DNA of 12,723 bases from an uncultured Solirubrobacteraceae bacterium. Lineage in GTDB: Bacteria; Actinomycetota; Thermoleophilia; Solirubrobacterales; Solirubrobacteraceae. Of the stretch, positions 6,334-12,365 are shown piece after piece. How positions within the stretch are numbered: the first letter of the stretch is position 1; each line of letters begins with the position of its first letter. Location: assembly GCA_955652345.1 (NCBI GenBank), contig CATPBV010000238.1, forward strand, positions 1 to 12,723. The letters run 5' to 3'. The translations under genes were made by a program, and so were the position numbers. Under the pieces are notes generated by a model that was not told the DNA's origin, searched no databases, and saw only the letters and a program-made list of their open reading frames with translations.

Positions 6334-7008
6334 TTAGTGGTGGTGGTCCGGGAACGCTCCGGGCCCAGTCCACAAGCCGAATTGGGGGAGCAGCACCAGC
6401 GCCAGCACTAGGCCACCGACCAGCGCTCCCGCCAGCGCGATCGACCGTCCGGCGTTTCCAGGCGATGCTGTCGACAGCCCGCCGGCGTCTCGCAACTGCC
6501 CCGGCCACCTCGGTAGGTGCCACACGACGTGAACGGCGGTGAAGCCAAGCCAGACGATGAAGCCGACCTTGTGGATCGCGAGCCACGGCCCTCTGTGCCT
6601 CGGGCCCACGAACAGCAGCACGAGGCCGCTCACGAAGACGAGCACGGTCGTGACGACGACGCCCGGGGCGATCGCACGCGGCAGCGGCCGCGGCGGCCCC
6701 TTCTCGCGGTAGATCGCGCTGCCGGTGTAGTAGCGGATGAACCGGTAGCCGGTGCTGGACATCTTCAGTGCTACAGGTCCGAGCAGCAGCAGCCCCACGA
6801 ACAGGTGGACCGAGATCAGTTGCCGGATGCGCAGGATCGTCAACCCGATCACTGCGAGCGCCACCAGCAGAACCACGCTGACGCTCGCTGTGAGCTTCTC
6901 GTTGCCCTCGGGCCCGCCTCCGGTTAAGGACGACCGCCGGGCGCTCGCCTGATCGGCTCTGCGCGGCTCGGCACGCGGCGAGCCACTGAGATGCTCGGTG
7001 ATGTTCAC
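6334..7008 (-). CDS. Cytochrome b561-like multi-helix membrane protein
   Basis: A 224-residue protein with about five membrane helices: 41-60, 63-83, 113-135, 145-164 and 188-209. Histidines sit inside or at the ends of helices in a manner suiting b-type haem: His68 (LISVHLFVG), and His146, His160 and His164 (IHKVGFIVWLGFTAVHVVWH). This resembles small cytochrome b561/ferric-reductase-like proteins, but which His pair would bind haem cannot be told, and no partner dehydrogenase or reductase gene is adjacent. The first 38 residues are polar; the C terminus is DHHH, a possible metal-binding tail. GTG at 7008 is the longest start in this frame, with no Shine-Dalgarno at a usable distance. A perfect one instead serves a four-codon ORF upstream (see 7015-7045). 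It is divergent from the two-component system. Hydrophobic helices identify this frame as real rather than the overlapping Arg-rich one. Confidence 0.7.
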   Translation of the reverse strand: MNITEHLSGSPRAEPRRADQASARRSSLTGGGPEGNEKLTASVSVVLLVALAVIGLTILRIRQLISVHLFVGLLLLGPVALKMSSTGYRFIRYYTGSAIYREKGPPRPLPRAIAPGVVVTTVLVFVSGLVLLFVGPRHRGPWLAIHKVGFIVWLGFTAVHVVWHLPRWPGQLRDAGGLSTASPGNAGRSIALAGALVGGLVLALVLLPQFGLWTGPGAFPDHHH

Positions 7009-7014
7009 GCGCTG

Positions 7015-7045
7015 TCAGTTTGCCCACATGAATTGAACCTCCTTT
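7015..7045 (-). promoter_or_regulatory. Strong Shine-Dalgarno and four-codon upstream ORF (MWAN-stop)
   Basis: On the - strand AAAGGAGGT (7045-7037), a perfect anti-16S match, lies 7 nt before ATG (7029-7027), which reads ATG TGG GCA AAC TGA. The stop is at 7017-7015. Two sense codons later, in the same frame, comes GTG at 7008, the start of the cytochrome b-like gene. Ribosomes may therefore initiate here, terminate, and reinitiate at GTG. Alternatively the TGA is a recent nonsense change in a longer N terminus, or a sequencing error. The GTG at 7027 that this site could also serve would open only the Arg-rich overlapping frame. Confidence 0.55.
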
Positions 7046-7072
7046 CAGAGATCGGTGAGAAAAATCTTCGAC

Positions 7073-7103
7073 CGATCCGGATCGAGTACCGACTGCCTAT
7101 CAT
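7073..7103 (+). promoter_or_regulatory. Palindrome and -10 element before the response regulator
   Basis: CGATCCGGATCG (7073-7084) is a perfect 12-bp palindrome, and TATCAT (7098-7103) is a good -10 hexamer ending 9 bp before the regulator's TTG start. No matching -35 is seen at the normal distance; the palindrome occupies roughly that position, which suits an activator site. With the usual 6-7 bp from -10 to the transcript start, the mRNA would begin at or just before the TTG, so it may be leaderless. The region is shared with the divergent membrane-protein gene. Confidence 0.4.
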
Positions 7104-7112
7104 CGGCCCGCG

Positions 7113-7874
7113 TTGTCCAGTCGGATCCTGATCATCGAGGACGAGCCTGGGATCGTCGATTTCGTGGAACGAGGGCTACGCGGCCAGGGATTCGAGGTCA
7201 CGACGGCGCTCGATGGCGACAGCGGCCTTGCCAAGGCGCGGAGCGAGAGCGTGGACCTCGTCGTCCTCGACATGATGCTTCCGGGCCGTAGCGGGTGGGA
7301 GGTGCTTGACCTGCTGCACGAACAGCAGCCCGCGCTCCCGGTGATCGCGCTGACCGCCCTTGGCGAGGTGGAGCATCGCGTCGCTGGGCTTGACTCGGGA
7401 GCCGTCGACTACGTGACCAAGCCCTTCTCGGTTGCCGAGCTTGCGGCCCGGATCAGGGCGCAGTTGCGCGTCGCCGCACATTTGCCGACGACCACGCTCA
7501 GCGCGGGCGACATCGAGATCGACCTACTGACGCGAGAGGTCCGCCGGGGTGGAGAGCTGGTCCGTCTGTCTGCGACGGAGTTTGCGCTGCTCTCGTACAT
7601 GGTGCGCAATCGCGGCCAGGTGCTCTCCCGCGAACAGATCCTCCGTGCGGTATGGGGATATGAGCATGATCCCGGAACCAACGTCGTCGACGTCTACATC
7701 GGCTATCTGCGACGCAAGCTACGCCGCCGCCCGCAGCGGACCGATGCGCCAGAGCGAGACGGGCGGGCGACTCCAGGAGACGAGCGCGCTGACACGCGCG
7801 CTGCGGATCGCCCGCTCGAGTCACCGATCGTGACCATCCGCTCGGTCGGGTATCGCCTGGATGCGGTCGGTTAG
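7113..7874 (+). CDS. OmpR/PhoB-family response regulator
   Basis: A 253-residue DNA-binding response regulator. The receiver domain (1-120) has the acidic pocket IIEDE (7-11), phospho-acceptor Asp53 in VLDMMLPG, Thr81 in ALTALGE and Lys103 in TKPF. The winged-helix domain (about 130-250) has the typical LSATEFALLSYMVRN, VLSREQILRAVWGY and recognition-helix NVVDVYIGYLRRKL (190-203), and ends with the wing strand VTIRSVGYRL. Between recognition helix and wing there are 38 residues (203-240) where about 11 are usual, a run of Arg, Asp, Pro and Ala. The TTG start has no Shine-Dalgarno; MSSRILIIEDE places the first strand normally, and the transcript may be leaderless. It overlaps the kinase gene by 14 bp, so the two form a pair. 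Its target is not known; the divergent cytochrome b-like gene is a reasonable candidate. Confidence 0.93.
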   Translation: MSSRILIIEDEPGIVDFVERGLRGQGFEVTTALDGDSGLAKARSESVDLVVLDMMLPGRSGWEVLDLLHEQQPALPVIALTALGEVEHRVAGLDSGAVDYVTKPFSVAELAARIRAQLRVAAHLPTTTLSAGDIEIDLLTREVRRGGELVRLSATEFALLSYMVRNRGQVLSREQILRAVWGYEHDPGTNVVDVYIGYLRRKLRRRPQRTDAPERDGRATPGDERADTRAADRPLESPIVTIRSVGYRLDAVG

Positions 7875-9312
7875 GTCGGGCCTTCGCTGGCGGCTGACCG
7901 CCTGGGTTGCGGGGGTCATGATCGTCTCGGCGGCGGCGGTGTTCGTCGTCGTCTACAACAACACCGGGTCACAGCTGCGCGGGCAGATCGATCGCGACCT
8001 TGGAGGCGATACCGCGCAGCTCGCCCAAGCGGTCCGGGCTGCCCGTGACCGCTCGGCCAACAGGATCTTGGCTGCCGCCGACCGGTACATCCGCTCGCAG
8101 CCGTACTCCGCGAGCTCGACGATCCTGTTCGCGGCGCTCCCAGGTGCGCCGATCGCCAGCAACCATCCGGAAGTGTTCGGAAGCCCCCTCGATCCCGCCG
8201 ACACCGCGGCCGATCAGGGGCGGGAAGTAGCCGCCGCGCGAAAGTTGCTCGTTCCGCACCGCGGCTTCTTCACGCAACGCGTCCCAGACATCGGCAGCGT
8301 GCGGATCCTGGAGCGGACGGTCAACGTCGGGACCGCGACGATCTTCATCGGAGCCGGTGAGCCGCTCGCGCTGGTGGAGCGCGCGGAACATTCGATCGCG
8401 CGAGCGTTCCTGCTCGCGGGTGTGATCGCGCTGGCGATCGTGCTGGTCGCTTCATACCTTGCGGGCGCGCACGTGTCCGCACCGCTCCGCCGGATGGCGG
8501 CCGTCGCGACGCGGGTCGATGCGGGCGATCTGGCCCCGAGGATGGACGTCCCGACCTCTAGCGCTGACGAAGTCAGGGTGCTGGGAGATGCCTTCAACCA
8601 CATGCTCGACCGCCTCTCCCAGGCATTTGCGACGCAGCGGGAGTTCATCGCCGACGCGTCGCACGAGCTCCGCACGCCTCTCACCGTGATCCGTGGTCAG
8701 CTCGAGGTGCTGGCCACGGAGGAGCACCCCACGACCCTCGAGATTCGACGCGTTGAGCACGTCGTGCAGGCGGAGATCGCCAGGTTGAGCCGGCTTGTGG
8801 ACGACGTGCTGGTGCTGGCACGGGCCGAGAGCCAAGACTTCCTGCGGACCGAGCGAGTCGACATCCCCTCATTCGTCACGGAGCTCTGGGACGGGCTGCG
8901 CGGGACCGCCGAGCGTCGCTTCGAGCTAGGTCCGCTGCCCGACGGCACGCTCGAGGCTGACCCCGATCGCCTCGCCCAAGCGCTTCGTAACCTTGCGGGC
9001 AACGCGATCGAGCACACCCGCGAGGGTTCCGGGCTGGTGCGACTCGAGGTCGCTCGAATCGGGGCGGACATGGTCCGCTTCACCGTTGTCGACGACGGGC
9101 CCGGGATACCGGAGTCCGAGCGCGAGCGAGTGTTCGAGCGCTTTCACCGAGTCGATCACGCACACACGCGCGCGCGTGACGGTGTCGGGCTAGGACTCGC
9201 CATCGTCCGGGCCATCGCCGAGGCGCACGACGGCGAGGTTCGTGTGGCGGAACCGCTCCAAGGCGAGAGCGCGCGCATCGAGCTGACCCTTCCGGGATTC
9301 AGTCCGCGGTGA
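7861..9312 (+). CDS. HAMP-domain sensor histidine kinase
   Basis: A 483-residue membrane kinase partnered with the regulator just upstream. It has a first membrane helix at about 13-32, an extracytoplasmic sensor region at about 33-180 with no recognised fold, a second helix at about 181-202, HAMP at about 203-257 (APLRRMAAVATRVDAGDLAPRM), HisKA with the phosphorylated His268 in DASHELRTPLT, and an ATPase domain with N box NLAGNAIEHT (377-386), G1 DDGPGIP (411-417), F box FERFHR and G2 GVGLGLAI (441-448). All residues needed for phosphotransfer are present. The ATG lies within the last codons of the regulator gene (overlap 14 bp), indicating coupled translation. The ATP-lid segment DHAHTRARD is encoded by a 22-bp strictly alternating pyrimidine-purine run (9157-9178). 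The signal sensed cannot be inferred. Confidence 0.95.
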   Translation: MRSVRSGLRWRLTAWVAGVMIVSAAAVFVVVYNNTGSQLRGQIDRDLGGDTAQLAQAVRAARDRSANRILAAADRYIRSQPYSASSTILFAALPGAPIASNHPEVFGSPLDPADTAADQGREVAAARKLLVPHRGFFTQRVPDIGSVRILERTVNVGTATIFIGAGEPLALVERAEHSIARAFLLAGVIALAIVLVASYLAGAHVSAPLRRMAAVATRVDAGDLAPRMDVPTSSADEVRVLGDAFNHMLDRLSQAFATQREFIADASHELRTPLTVIRGQLEVLATEEHPTTLEIRRVEHVVQAEIARLSRLVDDVLVLARAESQDFLRTERVDIPSFVTELWDGLRGTAERRFELGPLPDGTLEADPDRLAQALRNLAGNAIEHTREGSGLVRLEVARIGADMVRFTVVDDGPGIPESERERVFERFHRVDHAHTRARDGVGLGLAIVRAIAEAHDGEVRVAEPLQGESARIELTLPGFSPR

Positions 9313-9323
9313 GCACGCGATTG

Positions 9324-9364
9324 TCAGCGTCCCGAAGCCTTGGCATCTGACGCCGGTACGCTGA
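9324..9364 (+). terminator. Possible hairpin after the kinase gene
   Basis: TCAGCGT (9324-9330) and ACGCTGA (9358-9364) are perfect 7-bp complements separated by 27 nt, starting 12 bp after the kinase stop. There is no T-run and the loop is long, so this is weak evidence for a terminator; it could instead be an operator pair or chance. Confidence 0.25.
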
Positions 9365-9370
9365 TCGGCG

Positions 9371-9413
9371 ATGAAGCGCTACCACCTGACGACGTACTGA
9401 TGCAAATGCAAAT
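9371..9413 (+). pseudogene. Relic of the 5' end of a miaB gene
   Basis: ATG AAG CGC TAC CAC CTG ACG ACG TAC TGA encodes MKRYHLTTY and a stop, against MRKRYHLTTFGCQMN at the start of the intact miaB 849 bp downstream. Shared codons differ only at third positions (TAC/TAT, CTG/CTC), apart from one extra Arg codon and Tyr for Phe. Beyond the stop the likeness goes on: TGA-TGC-AA-ATG fits GGA-TGC-CAA-ATG (GCQM) with one nonsense change and one deleted base. After about 9413 no similarity is seen. The synonymous differences mean the two copies diverged as coding sequence, so this is not a fresh duplication. A leader peptide that resembles MiaB by chance is the alternative. Confidence 0.6.
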
Positions 9414-9618
9414 CAGGTGATGAGCGCGGGGAGCGCGAGACTGAGTTGATGACTGACGACGTCCTCGACAGGCAGATGCCTGGGTCCCGCCGCTGCGTGG
9501 AGCGCACGGTTCGCTGCGTTAGTCTCTCCAAGGTGACGCGCCGCCAACCGCCAAATTCATGACGCGCGGCCACGAGGCTTCGCGCCGTGCCGAGTTCACG
9601 AAGTACTTGGAGGCCAAG

Positions 9619-10131
9619 ATGAGCAAGCAATCCGCAACGGTGTCCTTCTCCGGCGTGACCGCGCTCCTTGCCGCGCTCGCGCTGTTCGCGGCCATACCCG
9701 CGGCGGCAAAAAACACCGATCATGTCGTGATCCACGCGAGCGAGGTTTTCCCGCCGAACCCTGACCCGACCGTTGCTGACGGGACGCTCCGCTTCACCGC
9801 GACCGGCGGGATCTTCGGTGAAGGGATCAGCGGTACAGGCGTCACGACGGGGTCATGCCTGCCGACGGCCAACCCGAACCTCTTCGAATGCGCCGGCTCA
9901 GACGTCTACACGACACGCAAAGGCACGCTCTCGCTCAACTACACGGCGCTTTCCTCGGCTATAACCGGGAATACCGAGGGCACTTGGTGGATTACGGGCG
10001 GCACCCGCTCCTACACCGGCGCCGAGGGTCGCGGCACGTTCCGCGACGTCGGCACGGTCCTGCCAGACGGCACTTTCCTCGGGGACGACACACTGATTGG
10101 CCACATCAAACGCCACCACGGCCGCGACTGA
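9619..10131 (+). CDS. Secreted protein of unknown function
   Basis: The start at 9619 is supported by GGAGG (9609-9613) five bases upstream and by the signal peptide it exposes: MSKQSATVSF, a hydrophobic core SGVTALLAALALFAAIPAAA, and a likely cleavage after AAA at residue 30 of a 170-residue precursor. The mature part is rich in Gly and Thr with alternating strands, two cysteines (SCLPTANPNLFECAG) close enough for a small disulfide loop, and a late motif TRSYTGAEGRGTFRDVGTVLPDGTFLGDDTL. The Y-T-G-A-x-G-x-G-x-F pattern recalls small beta-barrel (allene-oxide-cyclase- or dirigent-like) proteins, but the match is too short to claim membership. The C terminus, HIKRHHGRD, is basic. It lies between the miaB relic and intact miaB, so it may have arrived by insertion there. 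Confidence 0.7.
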   Translation: MSKQSATVSFSGVTALLAALALFAAIPAAAKNTDHVVIHASEVFPPNPDPTVADGTLRFTATGGIFGEGISGTGVTTGSCLPTANPNLFECAGSDVYTTRKGTLSLNYTALSSAITGNTEGTWWITGGTRSYTGAEGRGTFRDVGTVLPDGTFLGDDTLIGHIKRHHGRD

Positions 10132-10153
10132 CGCAGAGCTGGGTGGCGGTCCT

Positions 10154-10168
10154 CCCTTCGTAGAAGGG
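10154..10168 (+). terminator. Hairpin between secreted-protein gene and miaB
   Basis: CCCTTC-GTA-GAAGGG is a perfect 6-bp stem with a 3-nt loop, 22 bp after the stop codon of the secreted-protein gene. Flanking GGGT (10141-10144) and ACCC (10172-10175) could pair outside it. No T-run follows, as is common for high-GC actinobacterial terminators. Confidence 0.4.
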
Positions 10169-10219
10169 TCAACCCGCGGGATGGCATGGGTGGCGAGATT
10201 CTGAAATCGGGACGCTCAC

Positions 10220-11545
10220 ATGCGTAAGCGCTATCACCTCACGACGTTCGGCTGCCAGATGAACGAGCACGATTCCGAGCGAATGAAGGGCATGCTCGAG
10301 TCGATCGGCTATGGCGAGGCCGCGACTCGCGATCAGGCCGATCTGATCCTGTTCAACACATGCTCGATCCGCGAGAACGCCGATAACCGCTTCGTCGCCC
10401 ACCTCGGCGAGGCCAAGCGGCTGAAGGCTCAGGACCCAACTCGCGTGGTCGGCGTGGGGGGCTGCTGGGCGCAGTCGGTCAAGGAGGAGGTGTTCGCCCG
10501 CTTCCCGTTCGTGGACGTCGCCTTCGGCCCCGGTCAGGTCCATAAGCTGGCGGAGTTCCTCACGAGCGACTCGCTGAGCGCGCAGGGTTTCTTCGAGTTC
10601 GAGGGCTTCACCGGGCACCTGCCCGCCAAGCGCGCCCGCGAGTTCCAGGCCTGGGTGCAGATCAGCGTGGGCTGCAACTCGGTCTGCTCGTACTGCATTG
10701 TGCCCTCTACGCGCGGGCGCGAGGTCAGCCGGCCGACTGACGAGCTGGTTGCCGAGGCGAGGGCGCTTGCTGCCGACGGCGTCCGCGAGGTCACGCTGCT
10801 TGGACAGAACGTCAACTCCTATGGCCGCGACCTGCCCCGTGAGCGCCGGACCAGCTTCGCCGAGCTGCTGACGCGGATCGATGCGATCGAGGGACTGGAG
10901 CGGATCCGCTACACGAGCCCGCATCCGAAGGACATGCGGATCGATGTGATCAAGGCTCATGCGGAGCTGCGCTCTGTGTGCGAGCACATCCACCTGCCGC
11001 TGCAATCGGGCTCGGGCACGGTGCTGAAGCGGATGCGGCGCACCTACACCCGCGAGCGATACCTCGACCGAGTCGCATTGATCCGCGAGCACGTGCCCGA
11101 CTGCGCGCTCACCACCGACATAATCGTCGGCTTCCCGCGGGAGACCGAGGAGGATTTCCGCCAGACGCTCGAGGTGGCCGAGGAGGTCGGCTACGACGGG
11201 GCGTTCACGTTCGTCTACTCACCCCGGCGGGGGACCGAGGCGGCAACGCTACCGGACCAGGTCCCACACGAGGTGCAGGTCGAGCGCATGGAGCGCCTGG
11301 TCGAAGTCATCCAGCGCCGCGCTCACGAGCGTGCGCAGCGTTTCGTCGGCCGCCGCGTCGCGGTACTGGTCGAGGGGACCTCACGAACCGACCCGAGCCG
11401 GCTGCGGGGCCGCTCGCGCCATAACAAGGTTGTCAACTTCGACGGCCTTGCAGCGCCGGGAGACCTTGTCGAGGTGCTGATCACCGGCGCGAGCAGCCAA
11501 ACGCTGACCGGGGAAGCGTCGCTCGTCTCGCGGGCCTCGGGCTGA
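10220..11545 (+). CDS. miaB: tRNA-2-methylthio-N6-dimethylallyladenosine synthase (MiaB)
   Basis: A 441-residue radical-SAM methylthiotransferase that adds a methylthio group to i6A37 of tRNAs reading UNN codons. The N-terminal UPF0004 domain carries Cys12 (TTFGCQMN), Cys48 (NTCSIRE) and Cys82 (GGCWAQ), which bind the sacrificial 4Fe-4S cluster. The radical-SAM cluster is Cys152, Cys156 and Cys159 in GCNSVCSYCIVPSTRG. Further family blocks are LLGQNVNSYG (193-202), RYTSPHPKDM, HLPLQSGSG (258-266) and TDIIVGFPRETEEDF, with a C-terminal TRAM domain from about 374. NTCSIREN and GRDLP-type features fit MiaB rather than RimO. The ATG has only a weak GGGA upstream, but the N terminus begins exactly as family members do. 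The usual miaA neighbour is not downstream in this window. Confidence 0.97.
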   Translation: MRKRYHLTTFGCQMNEHDSERMKGMLESIGYGEAATRDQADLILFNTCSIRENADNRFVAHLGEAKRLKAQDPTRVVGVGGCWAQSVKEEVFARFPFVDVAFGPGQVHKLAEFLTSDSLSAQGFFEFEGFTGHLPAKRAREFQAWVQISVGCNSVCSYCIVPSTRGREVSRPTDELVAEARALAADGVREVTLLGQNVNSYGRDLPRERRTSFAELLTRIDAIEGLERIRYTSPHPKDMRIDVIKAHAELRSVCEHIHLPLQSGSGTVLKRMRRTYTRERYLDRVALIREHVPDCALTTDIIVGFPRETEEDFRQTLEVAEEVGYDGAFTFVYSPRRGTEAATLPDQVPHEVQVERMERLVEVIQRRAHERAQRFVGRRVAVLVEGTSRTDPSRLRGRSRHNKVVNFDGLAAPGDLVEVLITGASSQTLTGEASLVSRASG

Positions 11546-11596
11546 GCGACGCTTCCGGGTCCGGGCGGCCGGCCGCGATGGCGGCCTAAGCGTCGC
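11546..11596. terminator. Bidirectional terminator between miaB and the convergent ABC permease
   Basis: GCGACGCTT (11546-11554), directly after the miaB stop, and AAGCGTCGC (11588-11596) are perfect 9-bp complements. Inside lie GCGGCCGGCCGC (12-bp palindrome) and GGCCGC-GATG-GCGGCC, giving a second GC-rich stem. The permease stop codon and its last codons form the right arm. No T-run is present, but the position between two convergent genes and the symmetry argue for termination in both directions. Confidence 0.55.
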
Positions 11597-12365
11597 GGGT
11601 CCTGGTTCGCCACGCGCCGACGGCGCTCGGAACCAGCGCCCAGCCACACAGCACCGCGACGGCGACGGCGGTGGTCATCGTCACCCCTCCAGCGACGTCA
11701 CCCGAGAAGGGCGATAGGTGCGCGAGCGCCGCGGTCAGAAGACCGTCGCGTGCTGAGCCGAGCGAGCCGATGTTCAGAAGCAGGCTGGTGGCGACGACCT
11801 GCCACCCGATCACCGCGGTCAGGGTCATCGCACGCGAACCGGTGAGCGATCCGACTCCGACCGCGAAGCCGACCAGCAGAACGTTGGCGACCACGATCCA
11901 GCCGGCGGACTGGAGGATCAGGGTGAGGGTCGGGGTCGGCGCAGCGCCGGCGAACACGAACGACGCGATCAGCGCGAGCGCAAACCCGGCCGCCGAGAAC
12001 GCGAGCGTCACCAGGATCGCCGCGGGCGCGCGAACCGCAAACAGCGCAAGCCGAGAGCGGCCGGTGGCGACGAGGTCACGGAATACGCCGCTCGATAGAT
12101 CCGCGGTGCCCGCCTCGGAGCCAATCAGGATCGCCGCGAGCATCCCAAAGAACAACGCCAGCGACGTGACGGCATGCTTGAAACCGTCAACGCCACCCGC
12201 CGGTCCGTACCGGTGCGGGTTGGACGCGTGCTGAACCGCCGTTACGCAGAACAGCAGCACCAACACTCCGACCGAAAGCACGAGCGCGAACGCCATCACG
12301 CCTCGGTTGCGTCGCAGCTTCAGGATCTCGGCGGTGATCATCCGCCCGGCGATCGTCGGGCTCAT
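11586..12365 (-). CDS. ABC-2-type transporter permease
   Basis: A 259-residue membrane protein with about six helices (24-44, 66-83, 107-140, 150-175, 180-198 and 228-250), preceded by a basic cytoplasmic start MITAEILKLRRNRG. That start is typical of ABC-2 permeases, which begin with a helix lying along the membrane. GSEAGTADLSSGVFRDLVATGRSRLALFAVR (82-112) corresponds to the conserved cytoplasmic coupling region after helix 2 seen in such exporters (E...GT...L.ATGRSR). The ATG overlaps the upstream ATPase stop (ATGA), so the two make one exporter unit. The substrate cannot be predicted; drug, lipid or peptide export are all known for the family. Only one permease is seen, suggesting it works as a homodimer. 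Confidence 0.85.
   Translation of the reverse strand: MSPTIAGRMITAEILKLRRNRGVMAFALVLSVGVLVLLFCVTAVQHASNPHRYGPAGGVDGFKHAVTSLALFFGMLAAILIGSEAGTADLSSGVFRDLVATGRSRLALFAVRAPAAILVTLAFSAAGFALALIASFVFAGAAPTPTLTLILQSAGWIVVANVLLVGFAVGVGSLTGSRAMTLTAVIGWQVVATSLLLNIGSLGSARDGLLTAALAHLSPFSGDVAGGVTMTTAVAVAVLCGWALVPSAVGAWRTRTRDA

Larger units (their letters stand above)
9313..9618. other. Intergenic stretch between kinase and secreted-protein gene
   Basis: This 306-bp stretch contains a possible kinase terminator (9324-9364), the miaB 5' relic (9371-9413), and about 200 bp with no recognised gene. A short direct repeat, TGCAAATGCAAA (9401-9412), and a 7-bp inverted repeat CACCTGA/TCAGGTG (9383-9389 and 9413-9419) flank the relic's stop. 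A longer in-frame start for the next gene at 9559 is possible but would add 20 polar residues before its signal peptide. No convincing promoter for the secreted protein is seen. Confidence 0.5.

Noticed and set aside
6308..7027. A 239-residue - strand ORF overlapping the cytochrome b-like gene, with its GTG at 7027 near the strong Shine-Dalgarno.
   Set aside because: Its product is Arg/Ala-rich with no fold-like pattern, while the other frame gives clear membrane helices and GC-rich third positions. It is a shadow frame.
9313..10219. An insertion sequence or transposon around the miaB relic.
   Set aside because: No transposase, terminal inverted repeats or target duplication are visible; the only repeats are the miaB similarity and short dyads.
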